From: Curtobacterium sp. GC_Cur_3
GTDB lineage: Bacteria; Actinomycetota; Actinomycetes; Actinomycetales; Microbacteriaceae
Assembly (NCBI RefSeq): GCF_026544205.1
Contig: NZ_JALNUI010000017.1
Location: 27,596-91,595 of the forward strand
Reading direction: 5' to 3'
Length of the DNA: 64,000 nucleotides
Position numbers and translations under genes: made by a program. Below the pieces are notes generated by a model. The model did no database searches. It was not told the origin of the DNA and saw nothing but the letters and a program-made list of their open reading frames with translations. Of this stretch, positions 44,040-52,658 are shown in pieces; positions within the stretch are counted from its first letter, which is position 1; every line of letters begins with the position of its first letter.

Positions 44040-45380
44040 TCACGCGTAGAGCGGGAACGCGTCGGTCAGGGCCTTGACCCGCGCCGAGAGCGCCGCCACG
44101 TCCGGGTTCGGCATGAGGGTCAGCGCGATGATGTCCGCGACCTCGGTGAACTCGGCGTCGCCGAAGCCACGCGTGGCCAGCGCCGAGGTGCCGATGCGGA
44201 CACCCGAGGTGACCATCGGCGGGCGCGGGTCGAACGGCACGGAGTTGCGGTTCACGGTGATGCCGACCTCGTGCAGGAGGTCCTCGGCCTGCTTGCCGTC
44301 GACCTCGGACTCGCGCAGGTCGACGAGCACCAGGTGCACGTCGGTGCCACCGGTGAGGACGTCGACCCCGGCGGCCTTGGCGTCGTCAGCGGTCAGGCGG
44401 GACGCCAGGGCCTGAGCGCCGCGGATGGTGCGCTCCTGGCGGTCCTTGAACTCCGGCGTGCCGGCGAGCAGGAACGCGGTGGCCTTCGCCGCGATGACGT
44501 GCATGAGCGGACCGCCCTGCTGGCCCGGGAACACGGCGGAGTTCAGCTTCTTGAAGAGGGTCTCGTCGTTCGACAGGATCAGGCCCGAGCGCGGACCGGC
44601 GAGGGTCTTGTGCACGGTCGTGGACACGACGTGGGCGTGCGGGACGGGCGACGGGTGCAGACCGGCGGCGACGAGGCCAGCGAAGTGCGCCATGTCGACC
44701 CAGAGCTTGGCGCCGACCTCGTCCGCGATCTCGCGGAACTTCGCGAAGTCGAGCTGCCGCGGGTACGCCGACCAGCCGGCGATGATGACCTTCGGCTGGT
44801 GCTCGACGGCCTTGGCGCGGATGTCGTCGTAGTCGACCTCGAACGTGGTGGGGTCGACGCCGTACGACACGGCGTTGTAGATGCGACCGGAGAAGTTGAG
44901 CTTCATGCCGTGGGTCAGGTGGCCGCCGTGGGCGAGCTCGAGACCGAGGATGGTGTCGCCGGCGGCGGCGATGGCGTGCAGGACCGCGGCGTTGGCCGTG
45001 GCGCCGGAGTGCGGCTGGACGTTGGCGTACGCCGCGCCGAACAGCGACTTGGCGCGGTCGATGGCGAGCTGCTCGGCGATGTCGACGTACTCGCAGCCGC
45101 CGTAGTAGCGCTTGCCCGGGTAGCCCTCGGCGTACTTGTTCGTGAGCACGGACCCGACGGACTCGAGCACGGCACGGGGCACGAAGTTCTCGGAGGCGAT
45201 CATCTCGAGGGTGTCGCGCTGGCGGCCGAGCTCCTGCTGCAGGACGGCGGCGATCTCGGGGTCGACCTCGCTGAGCGGGGCGTTGAACGCGGCGCGGGCA
45301 GCGGCGGCGTCGGAGACAGCGGGTTCGGCCGCGGCGCTGGACGTCTCGGACACGAACGGGGGCAGATCGGTGATGGACAC
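44040..45380 (-). CDS. glyA: Serine hydroxymethyltransferase
   Basis: A 446-residue PLP enzyme making glycine and methylene-THF from serine and THF. Features: [17 protein letters not shown] near residue 50, [20 protein letters not shown], and the PLP lysine in [16 protein letters not shown] near 235. GTG at 45380 is chosen because AAGGAG lies 5 bases upstream and the frame then opens SITDLPPFV. First gene after the ZTP riboswitch, with folD next. Confidence 0.96.
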   Translation of the reverse strand: MSITDLPPFVSETSSAAAEPAVSDAAAARAAFNAPLSEVDPEIAAVLQQELGRQRDTLEMIASENFVPRAVLESVGSVLTNKYAEGYPGKRYYGGCEYVDIAEQLAIDRAKSLFGAAYANVQPHSGATANAAVLHAIAAAGDTILGLELAHGGHLTHGMKLNFSGRIYNAVSYGVDPTTFEVDYDDIRAKAVEHQPKVIIAGWSAYPRQLDFAKFREIADEVGAKLWVDMAHFAGLVAAGLHPSPVPHAHVVSTTVHKTLAGPRSGLILSNDETLFKKLNSAVFPGQQGGPLMHVIAAKATAFLLAGTPEFKDRQERTIRGAQALASRLTADDAKAAGVDVLTGGTDVHLVLVDLRESEVDGKQAEDLLHEVGITVNRNSVPFDPRPPMVTSGVRIGTSALATRGFGDAEFTEVADIIALTLMPNPDVAALSARVKALTDAFPLYA

Positions 45381-45423
45381 GGGTCTCCTTGGTGACGAGC
45401 CGAACGAGCCGGCGGCGAGGATC

Positions 45424-45512
45424 GGTCGGCGTGGCCCAGGCGGACGGCCACGCACCGTGTCGAGTGTCGCTCCCTGATGGTGACCCATCCGACGCCAGTC
45501 GCGACACCACGA
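45424..45512 (-). promoter_or_regulatory. ZTP (pfl) riboswitch controlling glyA-folD
   Basis: On the minus strand the leader reads CGCGACTGGCG (45493-45503), then GGGTCACCATCAGGGAGCGA (ending 45467), and CCGCCTGGGC (45443-45434). These are the conserved aptamer blocks of the pfl motif that binds ZTP/ZMP and switches on one-carbon and purine genes. TACGAT (45517-45512) is a likely -10 just before it. The aptamer ends about 44 bases before glyA. Confidence 0.88.
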
Positions 45513-45549
45513 TCGTACCGAGCCGCCCGGCCTGTGTCACCCTGGTTGC

Positions 45550-45867
45550 ATGCCCCTGTCGTTCCCGTCCGTCGACGAGCGCGCCGACACCGACGCCGAC
45601 CTCGACACCCGCGCCAGCGTGCGCCCCGACGTGCCGTGGGTGACCGTGGTGTGGGACGACCCGGTCAACCTGATGTCGTACGTGACCTACGTCTTCCAGA
45701 CCTACTTCGGGTTCCCGCGCTCCACGGCCGAGCAGCTCATGCACCAGGTGGACGCCGAGGGCCGCGCGATCGTCGCCACGGGCAACCGGGAGCAGATGGA
45801 GCTCCACGTCGAGGCGATGCACGGGTACGGCCTGCAGGCCACCGTCGACCGGGCAGCCGGCGAGTGA
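45550..45867 (+). CDS. clpS: ATP-dependent Clp protease adaptor ClpS
   Basis: A 105-residue adaptor that delivers N-degron substrates to ClpC/ClpA. WVTVVWDDPVNLMSYVTYVF holds the N-degron pocket (D-D-P-V-N), followed by FGFPRSTAEQLMHQVDAEG and GNREQMELHVEAMHGYGLQA. The first 28 residues are a disordered acidic extension. The stop overlaps the DUF2017 start by 4 bp. Confidence 0.95.
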   Translation: MPLSFPSVDERADTDADLDTRASVRPDVPWVTVVWDDPVNLMSYVTYVFQTYFGFPRSTAEQLMHQVDAEGRAIVATGNREQMELHVEAMHGYGLQATVDRAAGE

Positions 45868-46340
45868 TCCCCTTCGTGCGCCGCCCCGACGGCATCCACC
45901 TCGGCCTGGCATCCGGCGAGCGCTCGGTGCTCACGAGCCTGGTCGAACAGCTGCAGCAGATCCTCGACGGGGACCTCGACTCCGACCCCGTGACGCTGCG
46001 GATGTTCCCGGACGCCTACCCCGGAGACCGCCAGGCGAGCTCGGAGTTCCGGCGCTACACCCGGGACGACCTCCGCACGGGCAAGGCGACGAACGCCGAC
46101 ACCGTGCACGCGTGGCTCACCGGTGGCCGCGACGGCGCCCTCACCGGCGAGGACGAGCAGTCCTGGGTCCGCTGCCTGACCGACCTGCGGCTCACGATCG
46201 CCGACCGGCTCGGCATCGTGGACGCCGACACCGAGGCCGCGAGCAGCACCACCGTCGACGGAGTCGGACTGCGGGACGTCTACGACTGGCTCGGCTACCT
46301 GCAGGAGCACCTCGTCACGACGATGACCGCCCTGCGCTGA
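45864..46340 (+). CDS. DUF2017 family protein
   Basis: A 158-residue actinobacterial protein nearly always next to clpS. Visible: SVLTSLVEQLQQILDG, LRMFPDAYPGDRQASSEFRR, and the C-terminal LRDVYDWLGYLQEHLVTTM. Function unknown; coupling with clpS (GTGA overlap) suggests a role with the Clp system (inference). Confidence 0.88.
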   Translation: MIPFVRRPDGIHLGLASGERSVLTSLVEQLQQILDGDLDSDPVTLRMFPDAYPGDRQASSEFRRYTRDDLRTGKATNADTVHAWLTGGRDGALTGEDEQSWVRCLTDLRLTIADRLGIVDADTEAASSTTVDGVGLRDVYDWLGYLQEHLVTTMTALR

Positions 46341-46372
46341 GCTGTCGGCGGGAGCACGGTGCGACTTCTTCC

Positions 46373-46442
46373 GTCCCGTGCGAGGTTGCGCACCTTGTGC
46401 GCGAGTGCAGCCCCGCACGGGGTGTGCAACCTCGCACGGGAC
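46373..46442. repeat. Long palindrome after clpS-DUF2017
   Basis: GTCCCGTGCGAGGTTGCGCA onward (46373-46394) pairs with 46421-46442 over 22 bp with one G-T. The 26-base loop has its own partial pairing (GTGC/GCAC). A probable terminator, built like family B but with a different arm sequence. Confidence 0.8.
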
Positions 46443-46486
46443 GCACTGATCGACAGGACGCCTTGCAAGTTCACCTGTCGGAGTAG

Positions 46487-46499
46487 TACCGTCACGGTA
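46487..46499. promoter_or_regulatory. Palindrome at the marR start (possible operator)
   Basis: TACCGTCACGGTA overlaps a -10-like TAGTAC (46484-46489) and ends on the A of the marR ATG. With TTGCAA at 46463 as a -35, the mRNA would be leaderless. The site could mediate autorepression. Confidence 0.5.
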
Positions 46500-46924
46500 T
46501 GACCTCCACGGATCCGTCCGACCTCGCCAGCGACCTGCTGGCGCTCCACGGCCGCATCCGCAGGACGACCCTGGTGGGCAAGGCCGACGAGGTCACCGCC
46601 TCGCAGTCCGCCGCCCTCGGTCGCCTGGTCCGCGACGGCGCCACGACCACCGCCGAGCTCGCCAGGGCCGAGGGCGTGCGCCCGCAGTCGATGGGCGCCA
46701 CGATCCAGGTGCTCGTCGACCTGGGCTTCGTCGACCGCGAGCAGGACCCCACCGACGGCCGACGCACCATCGTCAGCGCCACCGATGCCGGCCGCGCCGC
46801 CCGCGAGGACTCCCTCCGATCCCGCACCCGCACGCTCGCCGAGCGCCTCGCGGCGCTCGACCCGGACGACCGCGCGGTCCTCGCGCGGTCGTTCGCCATC
46901 CTCCGACCCCTCGTCGAGTCGTGA
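46499..46924 (+). CDS. MarR family transcriptional regulator
   Basis: A 141-residue winged-helix dimer. SQSAALGRLVRDGATTTAEL and RAEGVRPQSMGATIQVLVDL form the HTH, and FVDREQDPTDGRRTIVSATD the wing with the conserved D-x-R. It probably represses itself and the MFS exporter directly downstream; ligand unknown. Its stop codon lies inside a long hairpin element. Confidence 0.9.
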   Translation: MTSTDPSDLASDLLALHGRIRRTTLVGKADEVTASQSAALGRLVRDGATTTAELARAEGVRPQSMGATIQVLVDLGFVDREQDPTDGRRTIVSATDAGRAAREDSLRSRTRTLAERLAALDPDDRAVLARSFAILRPLVES

Positions 46925-46979
46925 CCAGCCTGGAGGCCCGTGGTGCGTCGCGCACGCACGCCGGGCCTCCAGGCTGGTC
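46923..46979. terminator. GGAGGCCCG-family hairpin between marR and the MFS gene
   Basis: GACCAGCCTGGAGGCCCG (46923-46940) pairs perfectly with CGGGCCTCCAGGCTGGTC (46962-46979). The arm overlaps the marR stop on the left and supplies GGAGG and GTG GTG for the next gene, so it may act as attenuator and translation control. Confidence 0.7.
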
Positions 46980-48421
46980 GCGTCCCGGCCACCCCACCAA
47001 GGCAGGCCACCACGTCCACCTCCACCGCTCCCGTCCCGACGTCCGCTGACCAGGGGTCCGGCAGCGGCTTCGGCCCGAAGCTGCTGATCCCGGTCCTGGT
47101 CGGGCCGCTGCTGAACCCGATCAACACGACGATGGTGTCCGTCGCCCTCGCGCCGATCTCCCGCGACCTGGGGATCGGAGCGTCGCAGGCGATCTGGCTC
47201 GTGGCGGCGCTGTACCTGGCCAGTGCCGTGGCGCAGCCGACGATGGGCAAGCTCGCGGACCGGTTCGGCCCGAAGAAGGTCTTCATGGCCGGGCTCGTCG
47301 TGGTGGGGATCGCGGGACTCGTTCCCGAGGTGCTGACCGGCTTCGGCGGCGCCGTCTTCGCCCGCGTGCTCATCGGCATCGGGACCTCGTCCGCGTACCC
47401 GGCGGCGCTGACGACCCTGCGGCACCACTCCGCCCGGATCGGGAAGCCGACGCCGCCCCTGGTCCTCGGCGCGCTGTCCATCACGTCGCTGGTGTCCGCG
47501 GCGGCCGGGCCACCGCTCGGCGGCGCGCTGATCGCCGGGTTCGGCTGGCACGCGATCTTCCTGGTGAACGTGCCGCTCGCGGCCTTCGGACTGGTCGTCG
47601 CCGGGCTCTGGCTGCCGTCCGACCGGCTGCGTCCGCGGTACGACGCCGACGTGCCGGTGCTCACGGCGCTCGACCCGTTCGGCATGGTGCTCATGACGGG
47701 CACGGTGTCGGCACTGCTGGTGTTCCTGCTCGACATCCAGGCGGGCCTGTGGTGGCTGCTCGGCGTCGCGGTCGTGCTGCTCGTCGCCCTGGTGCTCTGG
47801 GAGCTGCGCGCCACCCGACCGTTCGTCGACGTCCGGATGCTCGCGCGGAACGGGGCCCTGACCCGCACCTACCTGCGGCTGTTCCTCGTCTACATGCTCG
47901 CGTACACGATGACCTACGGGTTCTCGCAGTGGGTGCAGGACGTCGCGGGGTACTCCAGCGACCAGGCCGGCTACCTGCAGCTGCCGGCAGCGGTGGTGGC
48001 CGGGCTCGCGTCGGTCCTCGTCGCCCGCCGGACCACCGTGCGCGGTCCGCTCGTGATCGCCGCGACGGTGCCCGTCCTCGGCGGGCTGCTGCTGCTCGGC
48101 CTGCACACCGGGTCGTCGATCGTGCTTCTGGCCCTCGCGCCGGCGCTGTTCGGGATCCCCCAGGCGCTGGCGTCCGTGTCGAACCAGGCGGCGCTGTACC
48201 GGATCGTGCCGCCGGAGTCGATCGGCACGGCCGCCGGGCTGTCCCGCACGAGCGTCTACATCGGGGCGATCGCGGCGTCCTCGCTCATCGGCGGGGTGTT
48301 CGGGCAGGCTCCGACGACGCCTGACCTGCACGTGCTCGGGTGGGTGATCGTCGGCATCGCGGTGGTGCTGAGCGCGCTGACGATCGGCGACCGGGCGCTG
48401 CGGCGTGGGGCGCGGGCGTAG
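46943..48421 (+). CDS. MFS transporter (drug exporter type)
   Basis: About 492 residues and 12-14 transmembrane helices. Motif A is GKLADRFGPKKVFMAGLVVV near residue 110, motif C-like LVSAAAGPPLGGALIAGFGW near 185, and NPINTTMVSVALAPISRDLG near 60 is typical of DHA2 exporters. No ATG precedes the first helix; GTG at 46943 (GGAGG 6 bases upstream) or 46940 are the only usual starts, both inside the hairpin. The first 45 residues are disordered. Likely regulated by the MarR protein. Confidence 0.85.
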   Translation: MRRARTPGLQAGRVPATPPRQATTSTSTAPVPTSADQGSGSGFGPKLLIPVLVGPLLNPINTTMVSVALAPISRDLGIGASQAIWLVAALYLASAVAQPTMGKLADRFGPKKVFMAGLVVVGIAGLVPEVLTGFGGAVFARVLIGIGTSSAYPAALTTLRHHSARIGKPTPPLVLGALSITSLVSAAAGPPLGGALIAGFGWHAIFLVNVPLAAFGLVVAGLWLPSDRLRPRYDADVPVLTALDPFGMVLMTGTVSALLVFLLDIQAGLWWLLGVAVVLLVALVLWELRATRPFVDVRMLARNGALTRTYLRLFLVYMLAYTMTYGFSQWVQDVAGYSSDQAGYLQLPAAVVAGLASVLVARRTTVRGPLVIAATVPVLGGLLLLGLHTGSSIVLLALAPALFGIPQALASVSNQAALYRIVPPESIGTAAGLSRTSVYIGAIAASSLIGGVFGQAPTTPDLHVLGWVIVGIAVVLSALTIGDRALRRGARA

Positions 48422-48492
48422 GGCCGGACCAGTTGTCCACAGGGGCTGCGTGACGGGGCCGGGGCGAGCCTCCTGGCCGGTAGCCTGAACCG

Positions 48493-49362
48493 GTGACCGA
48501 CCCGAGCGACGCGACCCCCACGCACTGGACCCTGACCCTGGTCTGCGACGACCAGCCCGGGATCGTGCACGCCGTGTCCGGGGCCGTCGTCCAGGCCCAC
48601 GGCAACATCACCGAGTCGCAGCAGTTCTCCAGCCACGACACCAACACGTTCTTCATGCGCCTGCAGGTGATGGCGCCGGTCGACCGCGCCACGTTCGAGC
48701 AGGCGATCGCGCCCGTGGTCGAGCGCTACGCCATGCGCGTCCAGCTCGACGTCGTCGGCCGACCGATGCGCACGCTCGTGCTCGTCTCCAAGGCCGGGCA
48801 CTGCCTCAACGACCTGCTCTACCGGCAGCGCGGCGGGCAGCTCGCGATCGACGTGCCCCTCGTGCTGTCGAACCACACGGACCTGTCCGAGCTGGCCGCG
48901 TTCTACTCCGTGCCGTTCGAGCACCGGCCAGTCACCGACGCCGACAGCAAGGCCGCGATGGAGCAGCGCATCCTCGACGCCGTGCAGGAACACGACATCG
49001 AACTCGTCGTCCTGGCGCGGTACATGCAGATCCTCTCCCCCGAGCTCTGCGCCGCACTGCGCGGTCGGGCGGTCAACATCCACCACTCGTTCCTGCCCGG
49101 GTTCAAGGGCGCCAACCCCTACCGGCAGGCGCACGCCCGCGGCGTGAAGCTCATCGGGGCGACCGCGCACTTCGTCACGAGCGACCTCGACGAGGGCCCG
49201 ATCATCGAGCAGAACGTCGTGCGGGTCGACCACACGAAGGAACCGGCCGAGCTCGTCTCGATCGGCCAGGACGAAGAGTCCCGCACCCTCACGCAGGCCG
49301 TGCGCTGGATCGCGGAGGACCGGGTCCTCCTCGACGGCGCCCGCACGATCATCTTCAAGTAG
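48493..49362 (+). CDS. purU: Formyltetrahydrofolate deformylase
   Basis: A 289-residue enzyme releasing formate and THF from 10-formyl-THF, balancing one-carbon pools. The N-terminal ACT domain is LTLVCDDQPGIVHAVSGAVV, the formyltransferase-like domain has VLVSKAGHCLNDLLYR, VNIHHSFLPGFKGANPY (catalytic histidine near residue 230) and HFVTSDLDEGPIIEQ (aspartate). GTG start. Followed 8 bp later by the YrdB-like gene. Confidence 0.96.
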   Translation: MTDPSDATPTHWTLTLVCDDQPGIVHAVSGAVVQAHGNITESQQFSSHDTNTFFMRLQVMAPVDRATFEQAIAPVVERYAMRVQLDVVGRPMRTLVLVSKAGHCLNDLLYRQRGGQLAIDVPLVLSNHTDLSELAAFYSVPFEHRPVTDADSKAAMEQRILDAVQEHDIELVVLARYMQILSPELCAALRGRAVNIHHSFLPGFKGANPYRQAHARGVKLIGATAHFVTSDLDEGPIIEQNVVRVDHTKEPAELVSIGQDEESRTLTQAVRWIAEDRVLLDGARTIIFK

Positions 49363-49370
49363 GCACCAGC

Positions 49371-49775
49371 ATGAGCAACGTCCCGCGATCCCCGATGGAC
49401 TGGGACGCGACGCCCGAACCCTCGGCACCGCGCAGTCCTCGCCGCGTCGACGGCTGGAGCGTGCTGCGCGGTCTGGTCTGCGCGTTCGGACTGCTGTCGC
49501 TGGCGTACTGGGGCTACATCGCGTGGCCGTTCCCGATGCCGGCGGTGCTGTTCATCGTCGGTGCGCCGCTCTTCGCCTCGGTGGTCTGGTACTTCTTCCG
49601 GTCGCCACGCTCCCCGATCGAGACCGACGTCGTCGGCAAGACCATCGTCGAGGTCGCGTTGATCGTGGCCGCCGGGGGTGCCTGGATCTCGATCGGGCAC
49701 CCGGTCGTCGGGCTGGTCTTCATCGTGGTGGCCGCGGTGTCCGGTGTGGTCGCGTCGCGGCGGGAAGCCCGGTGA
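49371..49775 (+). CDS. YrdB/DUF2568-like membrane protein
   Basis: A 134-residue protein with four helices near 35-53, 58-75, 86-103 and 107-126. LRGLVCAFGLLSLAYWGYIA and FPMPAVLFIVGAPLFASVVW resemble the YrdB (DUF2568) family of small membrane proteins with unknown function. Overlaps nagA by 4 bp. Confidence 0.75.
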   Translation: MSNVPRSPMDWDATPEPSAPRSPRRVDGWSVLRGLVCAFGLLSLAYWGYIAWPFPMPAVLFIVGAPLFASVVWYFFRSPRSPIETDVVGKTIVEVALIVAAGGAWISIGHPVVGLVFIVVAAVSGVVASRREAR

Positions 49776-50968
49776 GCGGCGGGTCGAGTTCCCGTTCTGA
49801 CTCCGGGACCGGTTCCGGTCCGGTCGGTCTGGAGGCTCGGAGCACGCTGGTGCGCGCCGCCCACGTCGTCGACGTGGCCGGGTCTGTGACCGACGGCTGG
49901 GTGCTCCTCAACGGGGACACGATCCACGCGGTCGGCTCCGGCCCCGATGCTCCGACGGCCGATGACGTCGTCGACCTCGGCGACGCGGTCCTCACCCCCG
50001 GGTTCATCGACCTGCACGGGCACGGCGGGGCGACCGTCGCGTACGAGGACGCCTCCGTCGGCCCCTCACTCGCGATGCACCGCGCGCACGGCACCACCCG
50101 GTCGGTGCTGTCGCTCGTCGCGAACCCGGTCGACGTGCTCGCGGAGTCGCTCGGACACATCCGACAGGTGATGGCCGCCGACCCGCTCGTGCTCGGCGTC
50201 CACCTCGAAGGGCCCTTCCTCTCGCCGCACAACAAGGGCGCCCACAACGAGCAGTTCCTGATCGCCCCGACCCCCGCCGACGTCGACGCCCTGCTGTCGG
50301 CCGGCGAGGGCGTCGTCCGCCAGGTCACCATCGCTCCCGAGCTGCCCGGAGCGCTCGACGCGGTCCGCCGGTTCGTCGACGCCGGGGTCGTCGTCGCGGT
50401 CGGCCACACCGTCGGCACGTACGACCAGGCCCGGGCCGCGTTCGACGCCGGCGCGACGATGCTGACGCACGCGTTCAACGCCATGCCGGGGCTCCACCAC
50501 CGGGCTCCCGGGCCGATCGGCGCCGCTGTGGCCGACGACCGCGTGACGCTCGAGCTCATCCTCGACGCCGTCCACGTGCACCCGGTCGTCGCGGACACCC
50601 TGTTCCGCGCTGCCCCCGGCCGCGTGACGTTGATCACCGACGCCATGGGTGCTGCCGGAGCTGCCGACGGTGACTACCGCCTCGGGTCGCTCGACGTCAC
50701 CGTGACGGACGGTGTCGCGCACGTCGCCGGGACGGACACCATCGCGGGGTCGACGCTCACACAGGACGTGGCGCTGCGGAACGCCGTCGCGCTCGCCGGG
50801 CGGTCCCTGCCCGAGGCCGTGGCGGCGCTGACGAGCGTCCCGGCTCGTGCGCTCGGGCTCGGCGACCGGCTGGGTCGGCTCGCGCCCGGGTTCGCCGCCG
50901 ACCTGGTGGCGCTGTCGCCGGCGCTCGAGGTCCAGCGGGTGTGGGGTGCGGGCCGGCGGCTCAGCTGA
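49772..50968 (+). CDS. nagA: N-acetylglucosamine-6-phosphate deacetylase
   Basis: A 398-residue amidohydrolase producing glucosamine-6-phosphate and acetate. Metal and substrate motifs in order: FIDLHGHGGATV near residue 72, VHLEGPFLSPHNKGAHN near 145, VAVGHTVGTY, MLTHAFNAMPGLHHR near 230, and the catalytic aspartate in LITDAMGAAG near 290. A Ser/Gly-rich extension of about 20 residues precedes it. It feeds NagB, encoded at 61898, which carries a dre operator not seen here. Confidence 0.94.
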   Translation: MSGGSSSRSDSGTGSGPVGLEARSTLVRAAHVVDVAGSVTDGWVLLNGDTIHAVGSGPDAPTADDVVDLGDAVLTPGFIDLHGHGGATVAYEDASVGPSLAMHRAHGTTRSVLSLVANPVDVLAESLGHIRQVMAADPLVLGVHLEGPFLSPHNKGAHNEQFLIAPTPADVDALLSAGEGVVRQVTIAPELPGALDAVRRFVDAGVVVAVGHTVGTYDQARAAFDAGATMLTHAFNAMPGLHHRAPGPIGAAVADDRVTLELILDAVHVHPVVADTLFRAAPGRVTLITDAMGAAGAADGDYRLGSLDVTVTDGVAHVAGTDTIAGSTLTQDVALRNAVALAGRSLPEAVAALTSVPARALGLGDRLGRLAPGFAADLVALSPALEVQRVWGAGRRLS

Positions 50969-50993
50969 CGGTCGTGCGCGTAGCGTGCTCCAC

Positions 50994-51221
50994 ATGCCGC
51001 GGAACCTGCTCTGGACCGACCACCTCCAGGTGTGGGGTGGGTTCGCCTTGGTCATCGGTGGCGCGGCCGCCCTGATCTGGCCAGCGTCGGACTCGACCTC
51101 GACGAAGCTCGCCGTCCTCGCCGTCCTGGTCGGTCTGCTGGCGGAACTGGTCACCGTGCTGCGGGTGCGCCGCCGGGCTCGATCACGGTGGCAGGACAGC
51201 AGGTCGGACCGGCGTCGTTGA
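50994..51221 (+). CDS. Small two-helix membrane protein
   Basis: 75 residues: MPRNLLWTDHLQVWGGFALV begins helix 1, STKLAVLAVLVGLLAELVTV forms helix 2, and the end is very basic (RVRRRARSRWQDSRSDRRR). No family recognised. Lies 25 bp after nagA and overlaps the next reading frame. Confidence 0.55.
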   Translation: MPRNLLWTDHLQVWGGFALVIGGAAALIWPASDSTSTKLAVLAVLVGLLAELVTVLRVRRRARSRWQDSRSDRRR

Positions 51222-51541
51222 ACGCCGCTGAGGTCGTCGCGCTGCTGACCCCGATGTTCCGCGAGATGCTCGACGACGTCGAGCTCGCGTCGCTCCGGTT
51301 CGGCATCGTGCCGATGGACGACCCCGACGGACCCCACCGACTTCGCGACGACGATCCCGTCCGCTCGAACGCTGCGGTCGTGCGGTGGCAGATCCTCGGC
51401 GAACGCGGCTGGTCCCGCGGGCTGGACGGCGACGAGGACACTGCCACGCTCGTGCGCGGTGTGCAGAGCGACCTGCAGGACTTCATCTCCGAGAGCGACT
51501 TCGGGTGGGGGCAGCTCCGTGGCCCTCGGGACCTGACCTGA
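51188..51541 (+). CDS. Hypothetical acidic protein
   Basis: 117 residues from GTG at 51188, or 107 from TTG at 51218, which forms a TTGA overlap with the preceding stop. Soluble and acidic: EVVALLTPMFREMLDDVELA, LRFGIVPMDDPDGPH, and LVRGVQSDLQDFISESDFGW. It looks like a small regulator or adaptor but matches nothing I know. Confidence 0.5.
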   Translation: MAGQQVGPASLNAAEVVALLTPMFREMLDDVELASLRFGIVPMDDPDGPHRLRDDDPVRSNAAVVRWQILGERGWSRGLDGDEDTATLVRGVQSDLQDFISESDFGWGQLRGPRDLT

Positions 51542-51564
51542 CGCGCGCCGTCCGGGGCCACGTG

Positions 51565-52512
51565 TCAGCGCACGCCCCTGCGACGGACCACGACGGCAGC
51601 CCCGACTCCGACGGCGACGACGAGCACCGTCGCCGCCGCGACCGTCACCGCATCCGGTTCGAGGAGCGCCTGGCCCCGCTCGGCCTGCCACCACAGCAGC
51701 CCGACGAGCGCAACGGCAGCACCGCCCGCGACGCGCAGCAGATCGCGCCGGGTGCGCTCGTCGAGACGCGTGAACCGGAGCAGCACCCAGGCGAGGGCCG
51801 GGAGCGCCTGGATCATGTGGAGTCCGACGAAGTGCGCGATCCGCAGGTCGCCGTGGTGCAGGCTCCAGTCCGTGAAGGGCAGACCTGCGCCACCGTCCGG
51901 GGCTCCGACGGTGTGCGCGCCGGTGGTGGTGGAGGTGAACCCGTTGCCGAGCATGGAGACCGCCTCGACCATGCCGACCACGCAGAGCCCGAGGCCCCAC
52001 CGGATCCCGGCGGCCACCCCGAGGTCGAGGCCACGGGTCCGCAGGGCCAGGACGGCGATGACGATCGTCGCGATGAAGACGGCGGAGACGCTGACGCCGC
52101 CGGAGGCGTAGGCCGCGGCGTCGAACGGTGCGCCGGTGTTGAAGTGGCTGGTGGTGCCCTGCACGACCTGCACGTCGATCCACACGATCTCCACTGCGAG
52201 GGCGAGCACGATGACCGACGCGAGGACGGTCAGGGTCCGCCGGTGTCCGTGGACCGCGCCGAGCATCCAACGCAGCGTGAGCAGGTAGAGCGTGATCGCG
52301 ATCGCGAACTTCGTCGGCTTCACCCAGGCGGGCTCGCCGCCGATCTCCTGCCCGTCGAGTGCGATGGCGACCATGCTCGCCAGGAGCGTGACGGCGCTGC
52401 CGGCGGTGGCGATCCCGAGCACCCTCCTGGCCGGCGCCGACGCCGCGGGGTCGGGAGTGCGTGGCGGGAGCGCGTCGATGCGGCCCTGGAGGCGGTTGGT
52501 GATCGAGGTCAT
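51565..52512 (-). CDS. Multi-pass membrane protein of unknown function
   Basis: 315 residues with about eight transmembrane helices. Polar conserved-looking stretches between helices: GEPAWVKPTKFAIAITLYL near 65 and FTDWSLHHGDLRIAHFVGLH near 235, with several histidines near the membrane face. I do not recognise a family. ATG at 52512 is used. It is divergent from the histidine kinase gene with 146 bp between, so it may be a target of that system (inference). Confidence 0.65.
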   Translation of the reverse strand: MTSITNRLQGRIDALPPRTPDPAASAPARRVLGIATAGSAVTLLASMVAIALDGQEIGGEPAWVKPTKFAIAITLYLLTLRWMLGAVHGHRRTLTVLASVIVLALAVEIVWIDVQVVQGTTSHFNTGAPFDAAAYASGGVSVSAVFIATIVIAVLALRTRGLDLGVAAGIRWGLGLCVVGMVEAVSMLGNGFTSTTTGAHTVGAPDGGAGLPFTDWSLHHGDLRIAHFVGLHMIQALPALAWVLLRFTRLDERTRRDLLRVAGGAAVALVGLLWWQAERGQALLEPDAVTVAAATVLVVAVGVGAAVVVRRRGVR

Positions 52513-52658
52513 GCACCCATGGTCGAGCGGCGTCCTCGTCGGCACATCGTCCTCCCGGACGCGACGACCTCGTCCTGTGGGACACCCTGCCGCGCGTCCG
52601 CAGGAGCGGTGTGGTGGCGGGCTGCCGGTCGCTATCGTTCACCACGGAGAGGACGACC

